64,000 bases of DNA, from positions 281,485 to 345,484 of the forward strand of contig JAHBVJ010000003.1 in assembly GCA_019637615.1 (NCBI GenBank). The letters run 5' to 3'. The notes beneath the pieces are model-generated. The model was not told where the DNA came from. It was given only the letters and a program-made list of their open reading frames with translations, and did not search any database. Shown here piece by piece: positions 48,941 to 58,700 of the stretch; the first letter of the stretch is position 1; each line of letters starts with the position of its first letter. Source of the DNA: Anaerolineae bacterium. Lineage in GTDB: Bacteria; Chloroflexota; Anaerolineae; Aggregatilineales; UBA2796. The position numbers and the translations under genes are program-made.

Positions 48941-48954
48941 GAAAAACGATTTCT
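48941..48954. promoter_or_regulatory. LacI operator 2, near the lacI start
   Basis: GAAAAACGATTTCT matches operator 1 at 12 of 14 bases. The two centres are 89 bases apart, which would allow looping. It lies 33 bases before the LacI ATG and can mediate autoregulation. Confidence 0.65.
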
Positions 48955-48971
48955 TGAAAACATTGATATAG

Positions 48972-50009
<1,038 letters not shown>

Positions 50010-50020
50010 TAACTATTTTG

Positions 50021-51337
50021 CTAGTTCGCTGGTATATCTCCTGCCCGAATCGAATCCGCCCGTTGCTGCAACTGATCGCGCAGCGCTTTGATGTCACGCG
50101 GGACGACCAGCGCGGCGACGAGCAAAAACAGCCCGCATGCAAGGTAGGTGCCGCCACCAATCACGAGGATTGCGGTGCCGAGCGGCGTGCTGTGTCCCTG
50201 CAAGCGCAAATTCTCCGCCATCAGGCCGACTAACAGCGGCGCGGAGGCTGCCCCAAGCTGCTCGATGAAATACTGGATCGCCAGCGCGGTACTGCGCACT
50301 TCTGGCACGGTGATGTCATACACCGTCGAGATCACGTTGGGGCCAGACCACAGGATCAAAAACGCCGTCAGCGCCAGCAGCACACCAAACAGCAGCTTAC
50401 TATCGGCGGGCACATTCAGGGTGATGATCAACAACATGGTCGCGAGTAGGACGGCAGCGGCGGCTATCAGCAACCGTCCGCGCCGACTGCGCTTGAACAG
50501 CCAATCGCCGCTCGCCCCGCCGACGAACGCGCCCGCCGCGATCATCAGCACGGCGATGCCCATCGTCGGCAGCACTTCGTCGCTTTTGTAGCCGCGCTCG
50601 GTTTCTAGGTAATTGAAGAACCAGAACGAGAAGATGTTCAGCGGAAAAACGCCGAAAAAGCCTTGAATGAACAGCGGAATCAGGGTTCGTTTACGGAACA
50701 AGGCCAGCGCCGTTTTGAGTTCGAACTTAATTGGGGTAGTTTCTGGCAGGTCAGCCAGTTCAGGTTCGGCTTTGCCACGCGGCAGATCGCGCACGCCAAA
50801 GAAGATCACGAAGGCTAACACGATCCCCAAACTGCCCGTCACGATGAATACATTGCGCCAACCGATGACGGGGCCAAGCATCAGCGCGAGGATCAGGCCG
50901 AGTAGATAGCCGAGCGGGATGGCAAGCTGCAAGGCTCCGTAAATCTTGCCACGCATCGACGGCGGGAAATAATCCGCGATCAGGCTGTACAAGCCCGGAT
51001 AGCTGGAGTCATCGATACCGGTTGAAGATCGGGCGACAAGAAACAGCGGAAAGGTGCGCGCCACCGCGCTGAACCATGTCGTCAGCCCCCAGATGGCGGA
51101 GGCCAGCGCCAACAGCTTTGCCCGCGCAAAACGATCATATAAGTAGCCCCACAGCGGGTACAGCACGGCACCCACGATCAGCGCGCCCGTGCCGAGCAGT
51201 CCCGCTTCGGATTCCGTGATCTTGAATTCGGCGCGGATGTCGGAGAGCAGCGGGCCGATCAGCAGTTTATCCGCTTGGTGGAGCAGCATGAAACAAAAGA
51301 AAACGCCAACCACGAACCAGCGGTAACGGTTTGGCAT
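50021..51337 (-). CDS. Major facilitator superfamily transporter, spinster-like
   Basis: 438 residues with 12 predicted spans. HQADKLLIGPLLSDIRAEFKITESEAGLLGTGALIVGAVLYPLWGYLYDRFARAKLLALASAIWG has the MFS motif A position. The first span's DxxH-like HQADK resembles spinster/SPNS proteins. These move lipids, sugars or organic anions. Convergent with the LacI gene, 11 bases apart. No substrate clue. A separate MFS gene occurs at 58.7 kb. Confidence 0.86.
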   Translation of the reverse strand: MPNRYRWFVVGVFFCFMLLHQADKLLIGPLLSDIRAEFKITESEAGLLGTGALIVGAVLYPLWGYLYDRFARAKLLALASAIWGLTTWFSAVARTFPLFLVARSSTGIDDSSYPGLYSLIADYFPPSMRGKIYGALQLAIPLGYLLGLILALMLGPVIGWRNVFIVTGSLGIVLAFVIFFGVRDLPRGKAEPELADLPETTPIKFELKTALALFRKRTLIPLFIQGFFGVFPLNIFSFWFFNYLETERGYKSDEVLPTMGIAVLMIAAGAFVGGASGDWLFKRSRRGRLLIAAAAVLLATMLLIITLNVPADSKLLFGVLLALTAFLILWSGPNVISTVYDITVPEVRSTALAIQYFIEQLGAASAPLLVGLMAENLRLQGHSTPLGTAILVIGGGTYLACGLFLLVAALVVPRDIKALRDQLQQRADSIRAGDIPAN

Positions 51338-51525
51338 GAGGTTTTTAACACCCTTTCAAAAAATAAGTAAGTCGCCATTGTTAGTATAGCTTCGATAGGC
51401 CGTTCGACGCGCGACCAATGCCATATTAGAAATTGACGGTTGGTCTCCTTGAACCTAACTGCGTCTTGTGACCGCGTTTTTCATCAGCATTTGGCACTAG
51501 CTACCCGCTCAGATGCCCCAGTTAG

Positions 51526-51555
51526 TTGACGGGTTGCCCCTTCTTGCGCTACAAA
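51526..51555 (+). promoter_or_regulatory. Possible promoter of the cupin-Liv operon
   Basis: TTGACG (51526-51531), 18-base spacer, TACAAA (51550-51555), 35 bases before the cupin ATG. Moderate match. Confidence 0.4.
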
Positions 51556-51589
51556 TGGCGGCGCACGGGTTGGGATGAAGGGAACCATA

Positions 51590-52342
51590 ATGGACTCTCC
51601 AATGCGCGGCTATGTCGTCCATCAAGACGATTTGACCATGATGCGTGTGCCCAAGGTGAATGCCTCCTTTCGTGTGCCTATCAATCGGAGTGTCGGCTGT
51701 CAGAACCTGCTGCAACGCGTGTATTACTATGGGCAGGGCGCATCCGAAGTGATGCGGAATGACGATAGCGAAGACATTCTGTATGTTGCGTCCGGGCGCG
51801 GTACCGTGCGCATCAACGGCAATGAACATGCGCTTGAGCCGATGATGGGCGCGTTCGTGCCGCCTGATTCCGATTACCAGATCGTGAATCCGCACGATGA
51901 TACGCTGGTGATCATTTCCGTGCTGACGCCGCAACCGGGCTACCCGCCCACCCAGCAGATGGACGCTGCATTGCGCGCTGATGGTATGCTGACCGTCCGC
52001 GAGGCTGACCAAGAAGCACTGCCCGCTGGCAACCGCACTTTCAAATACATGGTTAATCATCGGGTGGGTTGTCGAAACGCGACGCAGTTCATCGGCTTCA
52101 TCCCGACTAGCAAAGCACCCGTGCATACACATACTTACGAAGAAGTCATCTATATCGTGGATGGCGAGGGCGTGATTCATGTTGGCGGACAGGATATTCC
52201 CGTCCGCAAAGGGAGCAGCATTTATCTGCCGCCGCTGCTGCCGCACTGTATCGAAAACCCGCACGAGCAACCGATCCGCTTGCTGGGCGTGTTCTGCCCC
52301 GCTGGTGATCCCGGCTCGAAAGCATATGAAGAAAAGGCCTGA
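51590..52342 (+). CDS. Bicupin domain protein
   Basis: 250 residues from the ATG at 51590 (AGGGAA 5 bases upstream). Two cupin barrels: the first about 30-120 (EDILYVASGRGTVRINGNEHALEPMMGAFVPPDSDYQIVNP), the second about 150-240 (APVHTHTYEEVIYIVDGEGVIHVGGQDIPVRKGSSIYLPPLLPHCIENP). Only the second has a full HxH-E-H metal set (HTHTYEE, PHC). The first lacks the His pair. Likely a metal-dependent isomerase or dioxygenase-like enzyme or a ligand sensor. It heads the Liv transporter cluster, so its substrate may be what the transporter brings in. Confidence 0.82.
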   Translation: MDSPMRGYVVHQDDLTMMRVPKVNASFRVPINRSVGCQNLLQRVYYYGQGASEVMRNDDSEDILYVASGRGTVRINGNEHALEPMMGAFVPPDSDYQIVNPHDDTLVIISVLTPQPGYPPTQQMDAALRADGMLTVREADQEALPAGNRTFKYMVNHRVGCRNATQFIGFIPTSKAPVHTHTYEEVIYIVDGEGVIHVGGQDIPVRKGSSIYLPPLLPHCIENPHEQPIRLLGVFCPAGDPGSKAYEEKA

Positions 52343-52370
52343 ACTTACGTTGTTTTGAGGAGAGAGCATC

Positions 52371-53564
52371 ATGAGGTTTGTATCCCGTTCGGTTCGTGTG
52401 ATCGCTGTATCCGCGATGGCACTGATGACGCTGGTGGGTGCTGGTCGTCCCTCACTGGCGCAAAGCAAAACGATTAAGGTCGCCATCCTCGGCCCATTCA
52501 CGGGCGGCGCGGCCTTCGTCGGGACGGAACAGCTCAACTTCGCCAAGCTGGCGGTGGCTGATTTCGAGAAAGCGAGTGGAATCAAGGTCGAACTCGTCGA
52601 AGTCGATACGGAACTTGATCCGGCGAAAGCGGTGACGGGCGTGCAAAAGGTCGTGGCGGATGCCGATGTCGTGGGCATCGTTGGCCCCGCTGGCAGCCAA
52701 GAAGTCGAAGCCACTTCCCCGATCTTGGAAGAGGCTGGCTTGGTGTACGTATCGCCTTCGGCAACGCGCACCTCATTGACCGAAGGCAGCCTTAAGGCTT
52801 TCTTCCGCGTCGTGCCGCGCGACGACGTGCAAGGCCCGACGGACGCAACTTACATGGTGGAACAACTCGGCGCAAAGTCGGTGTACATCATCGATGACCA
52901 GACCTCGTACAGCACGGGCTTGGCAGATGAAGTGTCCAAGAAGCTCGAAGAACTGGGCGTCACCGTCACGCGTGATTCGATCAAGCAGGGTGATAGCGAT
53001 TTTGCCGCCATCGTGACCAAGATCAAGGGCGCAGGAGCGGACGCCGTATTCATGCCGTTCCAACTAGCGGCACAAGCGGCTAGTATTGCACGTACCATGA
53101 AAGAACAAGGCGTGGAAGCTATCGCGTTCGGTGGTGATGGCGTATTCGCGACCAAGGACTTCATCACGGACGCAGGCGGCGCGACAGAAGGGGCGTATGT
53201 TTCCAATTTTGCGCCTGACCTGCGCGGTGTAGAAGCCGCCAAATCCGTCGTGGAAGCCTATGAAAAAGAATATGGTCCGGATTTCAGTTCGTTCGGCGGC
53301 CCCGCATACGCCGCAACGGATGTGATCCTAGAAGCGATCAAGTCCGCGATGGGCAGCGGCGAAGTCACCCGCGCCTCGGTGCTGGCCGCTGTTGCCGCGA
53401 CTAATATCGAATCGAGCGTGCTGGGCATCCCTATCGCCTTCGATGAAAAAGGCGACATCAAGAGCGCCTCGTTCTTCATCTTCAAGGTAGAAGGCGACAA
53501 ATTCGTTCAAGTCGCTACCAGCATGGCAGCGGAAGCCATGCCAGAAGCCACCCCCGCGAACTAA
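52371..53564 (+). CDS. Branched-chain amino acid-type ABC transporter substrate-binding protein
   Basis: 397 residues. Signal peptide about 1-29 (VIAVSAMALMTLVGAGRPSLAQ). Family-6 (Leu/Ile/Val) receptor: IKVAILGPFTGGAAFVGTEQLNFAKLAVADFEKASGIKVELVEVDTELDPAKAV, VVGIVGPAGSQEVEATSPILEEAGLVYVSPSATRTSLTEG and FGGPAYAATDVILEAIKSA. Such receptors also take amides, aromatic acids and urea. GAGGAGAG lies 8 bases before the ATG. The tail EAMPEATPAN resembles that of the sugar receptor at 47.5 kb. An intrinsic terminator follows, before the first permease gene. Confidence 0.92.
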   Translation: MRFVSRSVRVIAVSAMALMTLVGAGRPSLAQSKTIKVAILGPFTGGAAFVGTEQLNFAKLAVADFEKASGIKVELVEVDTELDPAKAVTGVQKVVADADVVGIVGPAGSQEVEATSPILEEAGLVYVSPSATRTSLTEGSLKAFFRVVPRDDVQGPTDATYMVEQLGAKSVYIIDDQTSYSTGLADEVSKKLEELGVTVTRDSIKQGDSDFAAIVTKIKGAGADAVFMPFQLAAQAASIARTMKEQGVEAIAFGGDGVFATKDFITDAGGATEGAYVSNFAPDLRGVEAAKSVVEAYEKEYGPDFSSFGGPAYAATDVILEAIKSAMGSGEVTRASVLAAVAATNIESSVLGIPIAFDEKGDIKSASFFIFKVEGDKFVQVATSMAAEAMPEATPAN

Positions 53565-53582
53565 TCGCGCCTCTGTTAGCGT

Positions 53583-53611
53583 AGGGGCGGTTGCGAGATA
53601 CCGCCCTTTTT
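53583..53611 (+). terminator. Internal terminator between binding protein and permease genes
   Basis: GGGCGG (53585-53590), 10-base loop, CCGCCC (53601-53606) and TTTTTCTT. It would let most transcripts stop after the binding-protein gene, giving more receptor than channel. Confidence 0.75.
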
Positions 53612-53623
53612 CTTGGAATAGCA

Positions 53624-54553
53624 ATGCAGACTTTCTTGGAACTCTTGCCCCAACAGTTGATCAATGGTGTGACGCTGGGCGCGGTTTACGCCTTGATCGC
53701 GTTGGGCTATTCGATGGTCTACGGCATTCTTGGGCTGCTCAACTTCGCACATGGCGATGTGTACATGGTGGGCGCGTTCATCGGGTTTGGCACGCTGAAC
53801 ACACTGGTGACCGGAAATGCGCTGAGTCTGCCGCCCGCCATCGCCTTGATCGTGATCCTGCTGGTCGCGATGGTTGGATCGGGCATTCTCGGTGTGGCTA
53901 TCGAGTCGGTGGCCTACCGCCCGCTGCGATCCGCGCCACGCATCGCGCCGTTGATCAGCGCGTTGGGCGTGTCGTTCTTCCTCCAAAACGCGATGCAGTT
54001 AACGCAAGGGGCGCGCATCCAGATTTACAAATCGACGCTGATCATCCCGTTGGAAGCGGGCGTCAACATCGGGACGGCACGGCTTTCGGCTACGCGCGGG
54101 TTGGTGGTGGTGGTCGCGGTGGGGTTGATGATCGCGCTGACGTATCTGGTACAACGCACTAAATTGGGACGGGCGATGCGGGCGGTCTCGATTGACCGCG
54201 AAGCCGCCGCCATGATGGGCGTGGATATTGACCGTGTAATCTCGCTGACGTTCTTCATCGGATCGGCGCTGGCAGGCGCAGCGGGCGTGCTGATCGGGAT
54301 GATCCCGCAGCAGATTTCCCCAACGATGGGGTTTACCGCTGGCTTGAAAGGCTTCACGGCGGCGGTCATCGGCGGGATCGGCAACGTACCCGGCGCGATG
54401 CTCGGCGGTTTGCTGTTGGGCTTGGTGGAAACGTTTGCCACCGGATTCATTTCAGGCACATACCGCGACGCGATTACCTTCGTGGTACTGGTACTGGTGC
54501 TGCTCATCCGTCCCGGTGGTTTATTGGGGATACGTATGCCCCAGAAAGTGTAG
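53624..54553 (+). CDS. livH: Branched-chain amino acid-type ABC permease LivH
   Basis: 309 residues from the ATG at 53624. LLPQQLINGVTLGAVYALIALGYSMVYGILGLLNFAHGDVYMVGAF is the LivH N-terminal signature. SIDREAAAMMGVDIDRVISLTFFIGSALAGAAGVL and FTAAVIGGIGNVPGAMLGGLLLGLVE follow. Eight or so membrane spans. It pairs with LivM. The ribosome site is GGAATAGCA, weak, after the internal terminator. Confidence 0.94.
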   Translation: MQTFLELLPQQLINGVTLGAVYALIALGYSMVYGILGLLNFAHGDVYMVGAFIGFGTLNTLVTGNALSLPPAIALIVILLVAMVGSGILGVAIESVAYRPLRSAPRIAPLISALGVSFFLQNAMQLTQGARIQIYKSTLIIPLEAGVNIGTARLSATRGLVVVVAVGLMIALTYLVQRTKLGRAMRAVSIDREAAAMMGVDIDRVISLTFFIGSALAGAAGVLIGMIPQQISPTMGFTAGLKGFTAAVIGGIGNVPGAMLGGLLLGLVETFATGFISGTYRDAITFVVLVLVLLIRPGGLLGIRMPQKV

Positions 54554-54567
54554 AAAGTGAGTTTGCA

Positions 54568-54960
54568 ATGACCATTGAAGTGCAGTGGGAAAACGAAGCG
54601 CACACCGTAGTTTTGCTACAATTCAAAGGCTCGATGACATGGCGAGAGTATGATGAAGGCGTAGACAAGACGTATGCCTTGATGCGCACGGTAGATCACA
54701 AAGTAGACGTGATTAGCTATATGCATCCAACCGTGAGACTGCCGAAAGGCGACGCAATCAGTCATATCAAACGCGCCTTCACCGTGCGGCCTCCTAATAT
54801 GCGTAAAGGACTGCTGATCGGCAGTGATCTATTCGGGGAAGCGGTCGTACGGGCGCTGATCAAGGTGAAAGGCATCCAAGAAACCTATATCGCCGTGGAA
54901 AATGTGGAAGCCGCCCACGCTATGATCGCCAAACTGAACCAAGAAACGGAAAAATCGTAA
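54568..54960 (+). CDS. Uncharacterised 130-residue protein inside the liv operon
   Basis: 130 residues, soluble. The alternating pattern (VVLLQFKGSMTWREYDEGVDKTYALM, VDVISYM, KGLLIGSDLFGEAVVRALIKV, TYIAVENVEAAHAMIAKL) suggests a STAS/SpoIIAA-like alpha-beta fold, as in cytoplasmic regulatory modules. This is inferred from the pattern, not from a clear motif. It lies 15 bases after livH and 28 bases before livM on the same strand. A regulator or adaptor of the transporter is plausible. I do not recognise the family. Confidence 0.6.
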   Translation: MTIEVQWENEAHTVVLLQFKGSMTWREYDEGVDKTYALMRTVDHKVDVISYMHPTVRLPKGDAISHIKRAFTVRPPNMRKGLLIGSDLFGEAVVRALIKVKGIQETYIAVENVEAAHAMIAKLNQETEKS

Positions 54961-54987
54961 TCCGGGATCAGCATCACATGGGCTTGT

Positions 54988-56460
54988 ATGAGCGTTAACA
55001 AAATCGGCACCGACGAGTGGGTGTCCCAGATCGAGGCACGCCGCCGCCAGCAGCATCCGTGGATCGCCGCGATCCGAGACGCGTGGACTAGGCTCCCGCG
55101 TCTTGTTCGGCTGTTGTTGGTGGTCGTCATTCCGGTCATCATTCCCCTGCTGACGACGAACACCTACATTTTGCAGGTGTTGGCCTACGCGTGGTTGTAT
55201 GCGGCGCTTGCCACGGGTTTGAACATCGTGGTCGGGTATACCGGAATGCTCGATCTGGGATACGTGGCCTTTTTCGGCTTAGGCGGCTATGTCTACGCGA
55301 TGCTGTCATCGCCACACTTCGGGCTGCATGTGCCGACCCTGATCAGTTTGCCCGTGATCGCGTTGATCGGGGCGGCGGCAGGCTACTTGCTCGGTATGCC
55401 ATCGCTGCGCTTGACGGGCGACTATCTGGCGATTGTGACGCTCGGCTTCGGGCAGATTTTCTATAACCTGACTAATGTGATGAATGCTGTGCAGGTGCCG
55501 TGGTCGAGCACGCCGATCAATGTGACGGGCGGCCCGAACGGCATCCCACAGGTCGATCCGATTGCGCTGTTGGGCTGGCAAGCCTCACAGGTGCGCGATT
55601 ATTACTATTTGCTGCTCGGTACGCTGGCGCTGGTGATGCTGATCGTATTCCGCCTGAACCGTTCACGCATCGGGCGGGCATGGCGTGCGATCCGTGAGGA
55701 TGGGCTGGCGGCGGACGCGATGGGCATCCCGACGCGGCGGTTGAAGCTGCTATCGTTCGCCATCGGCGCGAGCATCGCGGGGGTGTGCGGCGCGATCTTC
55801 GTGGCCTCGCAGCAGAGCGTATTTCCTAGCAACTTCGATGTCTCGCTGTTGATTGCGCTGTACGCGATGGTGGTGCTTGGCGGCGTGGGCAGTTTGCCGG
55901 GGATGGTCGCCGGATCACTGGTGATCACAATTTTGCCGGAAGTGCTGAGGCCGGGGCAAGCGCTCGACTTCCTGAACGGCACCGAGCTGAACGCGCTGGT
56001 GTTTTATGGCGGCGTGCTGGCCTTTCTGGCGCTGGTGATCCGACCGCGCTGGCAGATCGTCGCGATATTGATCGCGGTTATCGTGGCAGGCTTCGCACTG
56101 CGGGCGGGCATCCATGCCATCGATCCTAGCGTACTGGAGCCGGAAGTTAGCGGGAAAGGGCTAAACGCGGTGATCCAGAATTGGTTAGCGATCCCTGACG
56201 GCAAGCGGATTGCCACCGCGTGGGGCAATCTGCTGTTCTTCTTCGGCGTCGGCGTGCTGGTGGCGCTGACGAGGCTGCCGAAGCGCATCCGCCCGCTGCT
56301 GTTGGGCGTGGCGCTGTACCTGCTGGCGTTCGTATGGGAAACGCGCCTTTCGCAAGAGCCAAGCATCACGCGCTTGCTGCTGGTCGGCGCGATTCTGGTG
56401 ATCATGATGAATTATCGTCCGCAAGGGATATTCGGGCAACGCCGCGTGGAGGTCGTATGA
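54988..56460 (+). CDS. livM: Branched-chain amino acid-type ABC permease LivM
   Basis: 490 residues, longer than the usual about 330-420. An N-terminal hydrophilic segment (1-30) is followed by the LivM core: AALATGLNIVVGYTGMLDLGYVAFFGLGGYVYAML, LRLTGDYLAIVTLGFGQIF, RLKLLSFAIGASIAGVCGAIFVASQQ and VVLGGVGSLPGMVAGSLVITILPEVL. About 120 extra C-terminal residues contain two or three more spans (LLFFFGVGVLVALTRL, LLLGVALYLLAFVW) before the usual YRPQGIFG ending. The stop overlaps the next start as ATGA. Confidence 0.92.
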   Translation: MSVNKIGTDEWVSQIEARRRQQHPWIAAIRDAWTRLPRLVRLLLVVVIPVIIPLLTTNTYILQVLAYAWLYAALATGLNIVVGYTGMLDLGYVAFFGLGGYVYAMLSSPHFGLHVPTLISLPVIALIGAAAGYLLGMPSLRLTGDYLAIVTLGFGQIFYNLTNVMNAVQVPWSSTPINVTGGPNGIPQVDPIALLGWQASQVRDYYYLLLGTLALVMLIVFRLNRSRIGRAWRAIREDGLAADAMGIPTRRLKLLSFAIGASIAGVCGAIFVASQQSVFPSNFDVSLLIALYAMVVLGGVGSLPGMVAGSLVITILPEVLRPGQALDFLNGTELNALVFYGGVLAFLALVIRPRWQIVAILIAVIVAGFALRAGIHAIDPSVLEPEVSGKGLNAVIQNWLAIPDGKRIATAWGNLLFFFGVGVLVALTRLPKRIRPLLLGVALYLLAFVWETRLSQEPSITRLLLVGAILVIMMNYRPQGIFGQRRVEVV

Positions 56461-57200
56461 ACCTCGATCAATTCGCCGTGATCAGTGATATTCATGGCAA
56501 CAGCCTTGCGTTGGAAGCCGTGTTGGATGACATCAATGCCCGCGAACTTGATACCATTTTCAACCTTGGCGATCATCTCTACGGGTCATTGGAGCCTGCT
56601 ACCGTCGCGGAAATGCTCATTGGCGACGAGATCGTCAGCATCGCTGGCAACCAAGACCGTATCATCATCACGCCGCCCGAAGACATCCTCACCACGGCTG
56701 ATCATCTTTATATCATGTCGCAGTTGGCGCAAGAGCACCTAGACTGGCTGCATACACTGCCCCCTACATTCAGAATCGAAGACGTGTTTTTGTGTCACGG
56801 CACACCCGACTCCGATGAAACCTATCTACTGGAACAGCCTGATCGAGCGGGCGGCATCCTCGATATGACGGAGGCTATTCAAGAGCGACTGCAAGGCATC
56901 GACGCCAGTTTGATCCTGTGCGGGCACTCACACGTGCCCCGCTGTGTGTGGTTGCCTGACGGACGCTTGGTGGTGAATCCGGGCAGCGTAGGGATGCCCG
57001 CGTACACGGACGATGTGCCATATGACCACAAGATGGAGGCGGGCAGCCCACACGCGCGGTATGCCGTGATCACGCGCACTGCCAACGGTTGGCAGGTGGA
57101 ACAAGTGGCGGTGGCCTATGATTGGTTCGCCGCCGCCGCAGTCGCACGCCAACGCGGGCGTGATGATCGGGCACGCTGGTTGGAGACAGGGAGAGCGTGA
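56457..57200 (+). CDS. Metallophosphoesterase (YfcE-like) within the liv operon
   Basis: 247 residues. ISDIHGNSLALEAV (first metal motif), NLGDHLYG, AGNQDRI (GNxD), LCHGTPDS, CGHSHVPR and NPGSVGMP form the complete dimetal phosphodiesterase set. GGAGG lies 4 bases before the ATG. It overlaps livM by 4 bases (ATGA) and livG's GTG overlaps its stop, so it is co-translated with the transporter. The family cleaves cyclic nucleotides or phosphodiesters; the link with amino-acid uptake is unexplained. Confidence 0.88.
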   Translation: MNLDQFAVISDIHGNSLALEAVLDDINARELDTIFNLGDHLYGSLEPATVAEMLIGDEIVSIAGNQDRIIITPPEDILTTADHLYIMSQLAQEHLDWLHTLPPTFRIEDVFLCHGTPDSDETYLLEQPDRAGGILDMTEAIQERLQGIDASLILCGHSHVPRCVWLPDGRLVVNPGSVGMPAYTDDVPYDHKMEAGSPHARYAVITRTANGWQVEQVAVAYDWFAAAAVARQRGRDDRARWLETGRA

Positions 57201-58012
57201 CAGTGGCACTGTTGAAACTCCGCCACGTCCATAAGCATTTTGGCGGTCTGGTCGTTGTGCGCGACTTGTCGTTCGAAGTCAACGCGGGCGAGATCGTCAG
57301 CTTGATCGGGCCGAATGGGGCGGGCAAGACGACCGTCCTGAACCTGATCACGGGCTTGTACAAACCTGACCTCGGTCGCATTCTATTCGACGGCACAGAC
57401 ATCGGTGGGGCGTCGATGGCGTCGATCTCGCGGCGGGGCATTTCGCGCACGTTCCAAACACTGCGATTGTTCCTCAATATGTCGGTCATCGAGAATGTGA
57501 TGGCAGCGGCTTATGCACGTACCCACGCGCAGTTATGGGACATCGTGCTGCGGACGCCGCGCTTCCGCCGTGAAGAAGCCGCGATCCGCACACGGGCGGA
57601 GGAAAAACTGGCCTTCTTCGGTAGTCGGCTGCAAGGCTATCGCTACGATCAGCCCGCCTATTCGCTGTCGTACGCCAACCGCCGTCGTCTAGAGATCGCA
57701 CGGGCGATGATGACCGAACCGACCTTGCTGCTCTTGGATGAACCCGCCGCTGGCATGAACCCCAACGAGACGTTGGAGATCGCGGAAGTGATCGGGGAAC
57801 TGCGCCAGCGTGGCAAGTACACCATTTTGATCATCGAGCATGATATGGCAGTCATCGAAGGCGTATCCGACCGTGTGATCGCTCTGGATTACGGCGAGAA
57901 GATCGCGGAAGGCACCTATCAGCAAGTGGTCAGCAACGAACGAGTCATCGAGGCCTATTTGGGACGTAAGCATGGTAACAGCAAAACCGCAGCCACTTCT
58001 GCAACTGGTTGA
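57197..58012 (+). CDS. livG: Branched-chain amino acid-type ABC ATPase LivG
   Basis: 271 residues from a GTG (AGGGAGAGC just upstream) that overlaps the previous stop. Walker A GPNGAGKTTVLN, LivG insert RRGISRTFQTLRLFLNMSVIENVMAA, signature-like YSLSYANRRRLEIARAM (SLSYAN replaces LSYGQ), Walker B LLLLDEPAAGMNPNE, H-loop IIEHDM. It drives transport with LivF. The signature deviation (N for Q) is worth noting but seen in this subfamily. Its end overlaps livF by 41 bases. Confidence 0.93.
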   Translation: MTVALLKLRHVHKHFGGLVVVRDLSFEVNAGEIVSLIGPNGAGKTTVLNLITGLYKPDLGRILFDGTDIGGASMASISRRGISRTFQTLRLFLNMSVIENVMAAAYARTHAQLWDIVLRTPRFRREEAAIRTRAEEKLAFFGSRLQGYRYDQPAYSLSYANRRRLEIARAMMTEPTLLLLDEPAAGMNPNETLEIAEVIGELRQRGKYTILIIEHDMAVIEGVSDRVIALDYGEKIAEGTYQQVVSNERVIEAYLGRKHGNSKTAATSATG

Positions 58013-58700
58013 CGTCAACACCTTTTATGGCGCGATCCACATTTTGCAAGCGGTCAATCTTGAGGTCTACGCGGGCGAGATGGTCAGCTTGCTGGGCGGC
58101 AACGCGTGTGGCAAATCGACCACGCTCAAGACGATCCTCGGCATCGTGCGCCCTGCCAGCGGTCAGGTAATCTTCGATGGTGAGGTGATCAACCAGCGCC
58201 CGACGAGCTACCGCATCCAGCGCGGGATGGCGGTCGTGCCGGAGAATCGACGCGTGTTTGGCAGCATGAGCGTGTACGAGAACCTCGAAATGGGCAGCTA
58301 TCTGCGCGATGACGGCGCGGGCATCAAAGAAGATTTGGATCATGTGCTGACTCTGTTCCCGAAACTAAAAGCGATGCTGCATCGTCACGCTGGCACGTTG
58401 AGCGGTGGCGAACAACAGATGCTGGCGTTAGGGCGGGCGTTGATGTCGCGCCCACGCCTGCTGCTGATGGATGAGCCATCGATGGGATTGTCGCCGCTGC
58501 TGGTCGAGCAAACCTTCGACTTGATTCAGAACATCCACAAGCAAGGCACGACGATTCTGATGGTTGAGCAGAACGCGAACATGGCACTCAGCGTGGCGGA
58601 TCGCGGGTATGTGCTGCAAACCGGACGCATTGTACTGGCTGACCGCGCCGAGGCCTTACTCAATGACGCGCAGATGCGCAAGGCGTATTTGGGACGGTGA
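57972..58700 (+). CDS. livF: Branched-chain amino acid-type ABC ATPase LivF
   Basis: 242 residues. Walker A GGNACGKSTTL (GGNAC replaces the usual GPNGA, still GKS), MAVVPENRRVFGSMSVYENL, signature LSGGEQQMLALGRALMSRP, Walker B LLLMDEPSMGLSP, H-loop MVEQN (Gln at the H-loop position, normal for LivF, where EQN is common). It starts inside the livG 3' end. The stop is directly followed, with no gap, by the stop of the convergent MFS gene. Confidence 0.93.
   Translation: MVTAKPQPLLQLVDVNTFYGAIHILQAVNLEVYAGEMVSLLGGNACGKSTTLKTILGIVRPASGQVIFDGEVINQRPTSYRIQRGMAVVPENRRVFGSMSVYENLEMGSYLRDDGAGIKEDLDHVLTLFPKLKAMLHRHAGTLSGGEQQMLALGRALMSRPRLLLMDEPSMGLSPLLVEQTFDLIQNIHKQGTTILMVEQNANMALSVADRGYVLQTGRIVLADRAEALLNDAQMRKAYLGR

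Noticed and set aside
51509..52771. 420-codon minus-strand frame over the cupin and binding-protein start
   Set aside because: Spans two real genes on the other strand and has no ribosome site or motifs.
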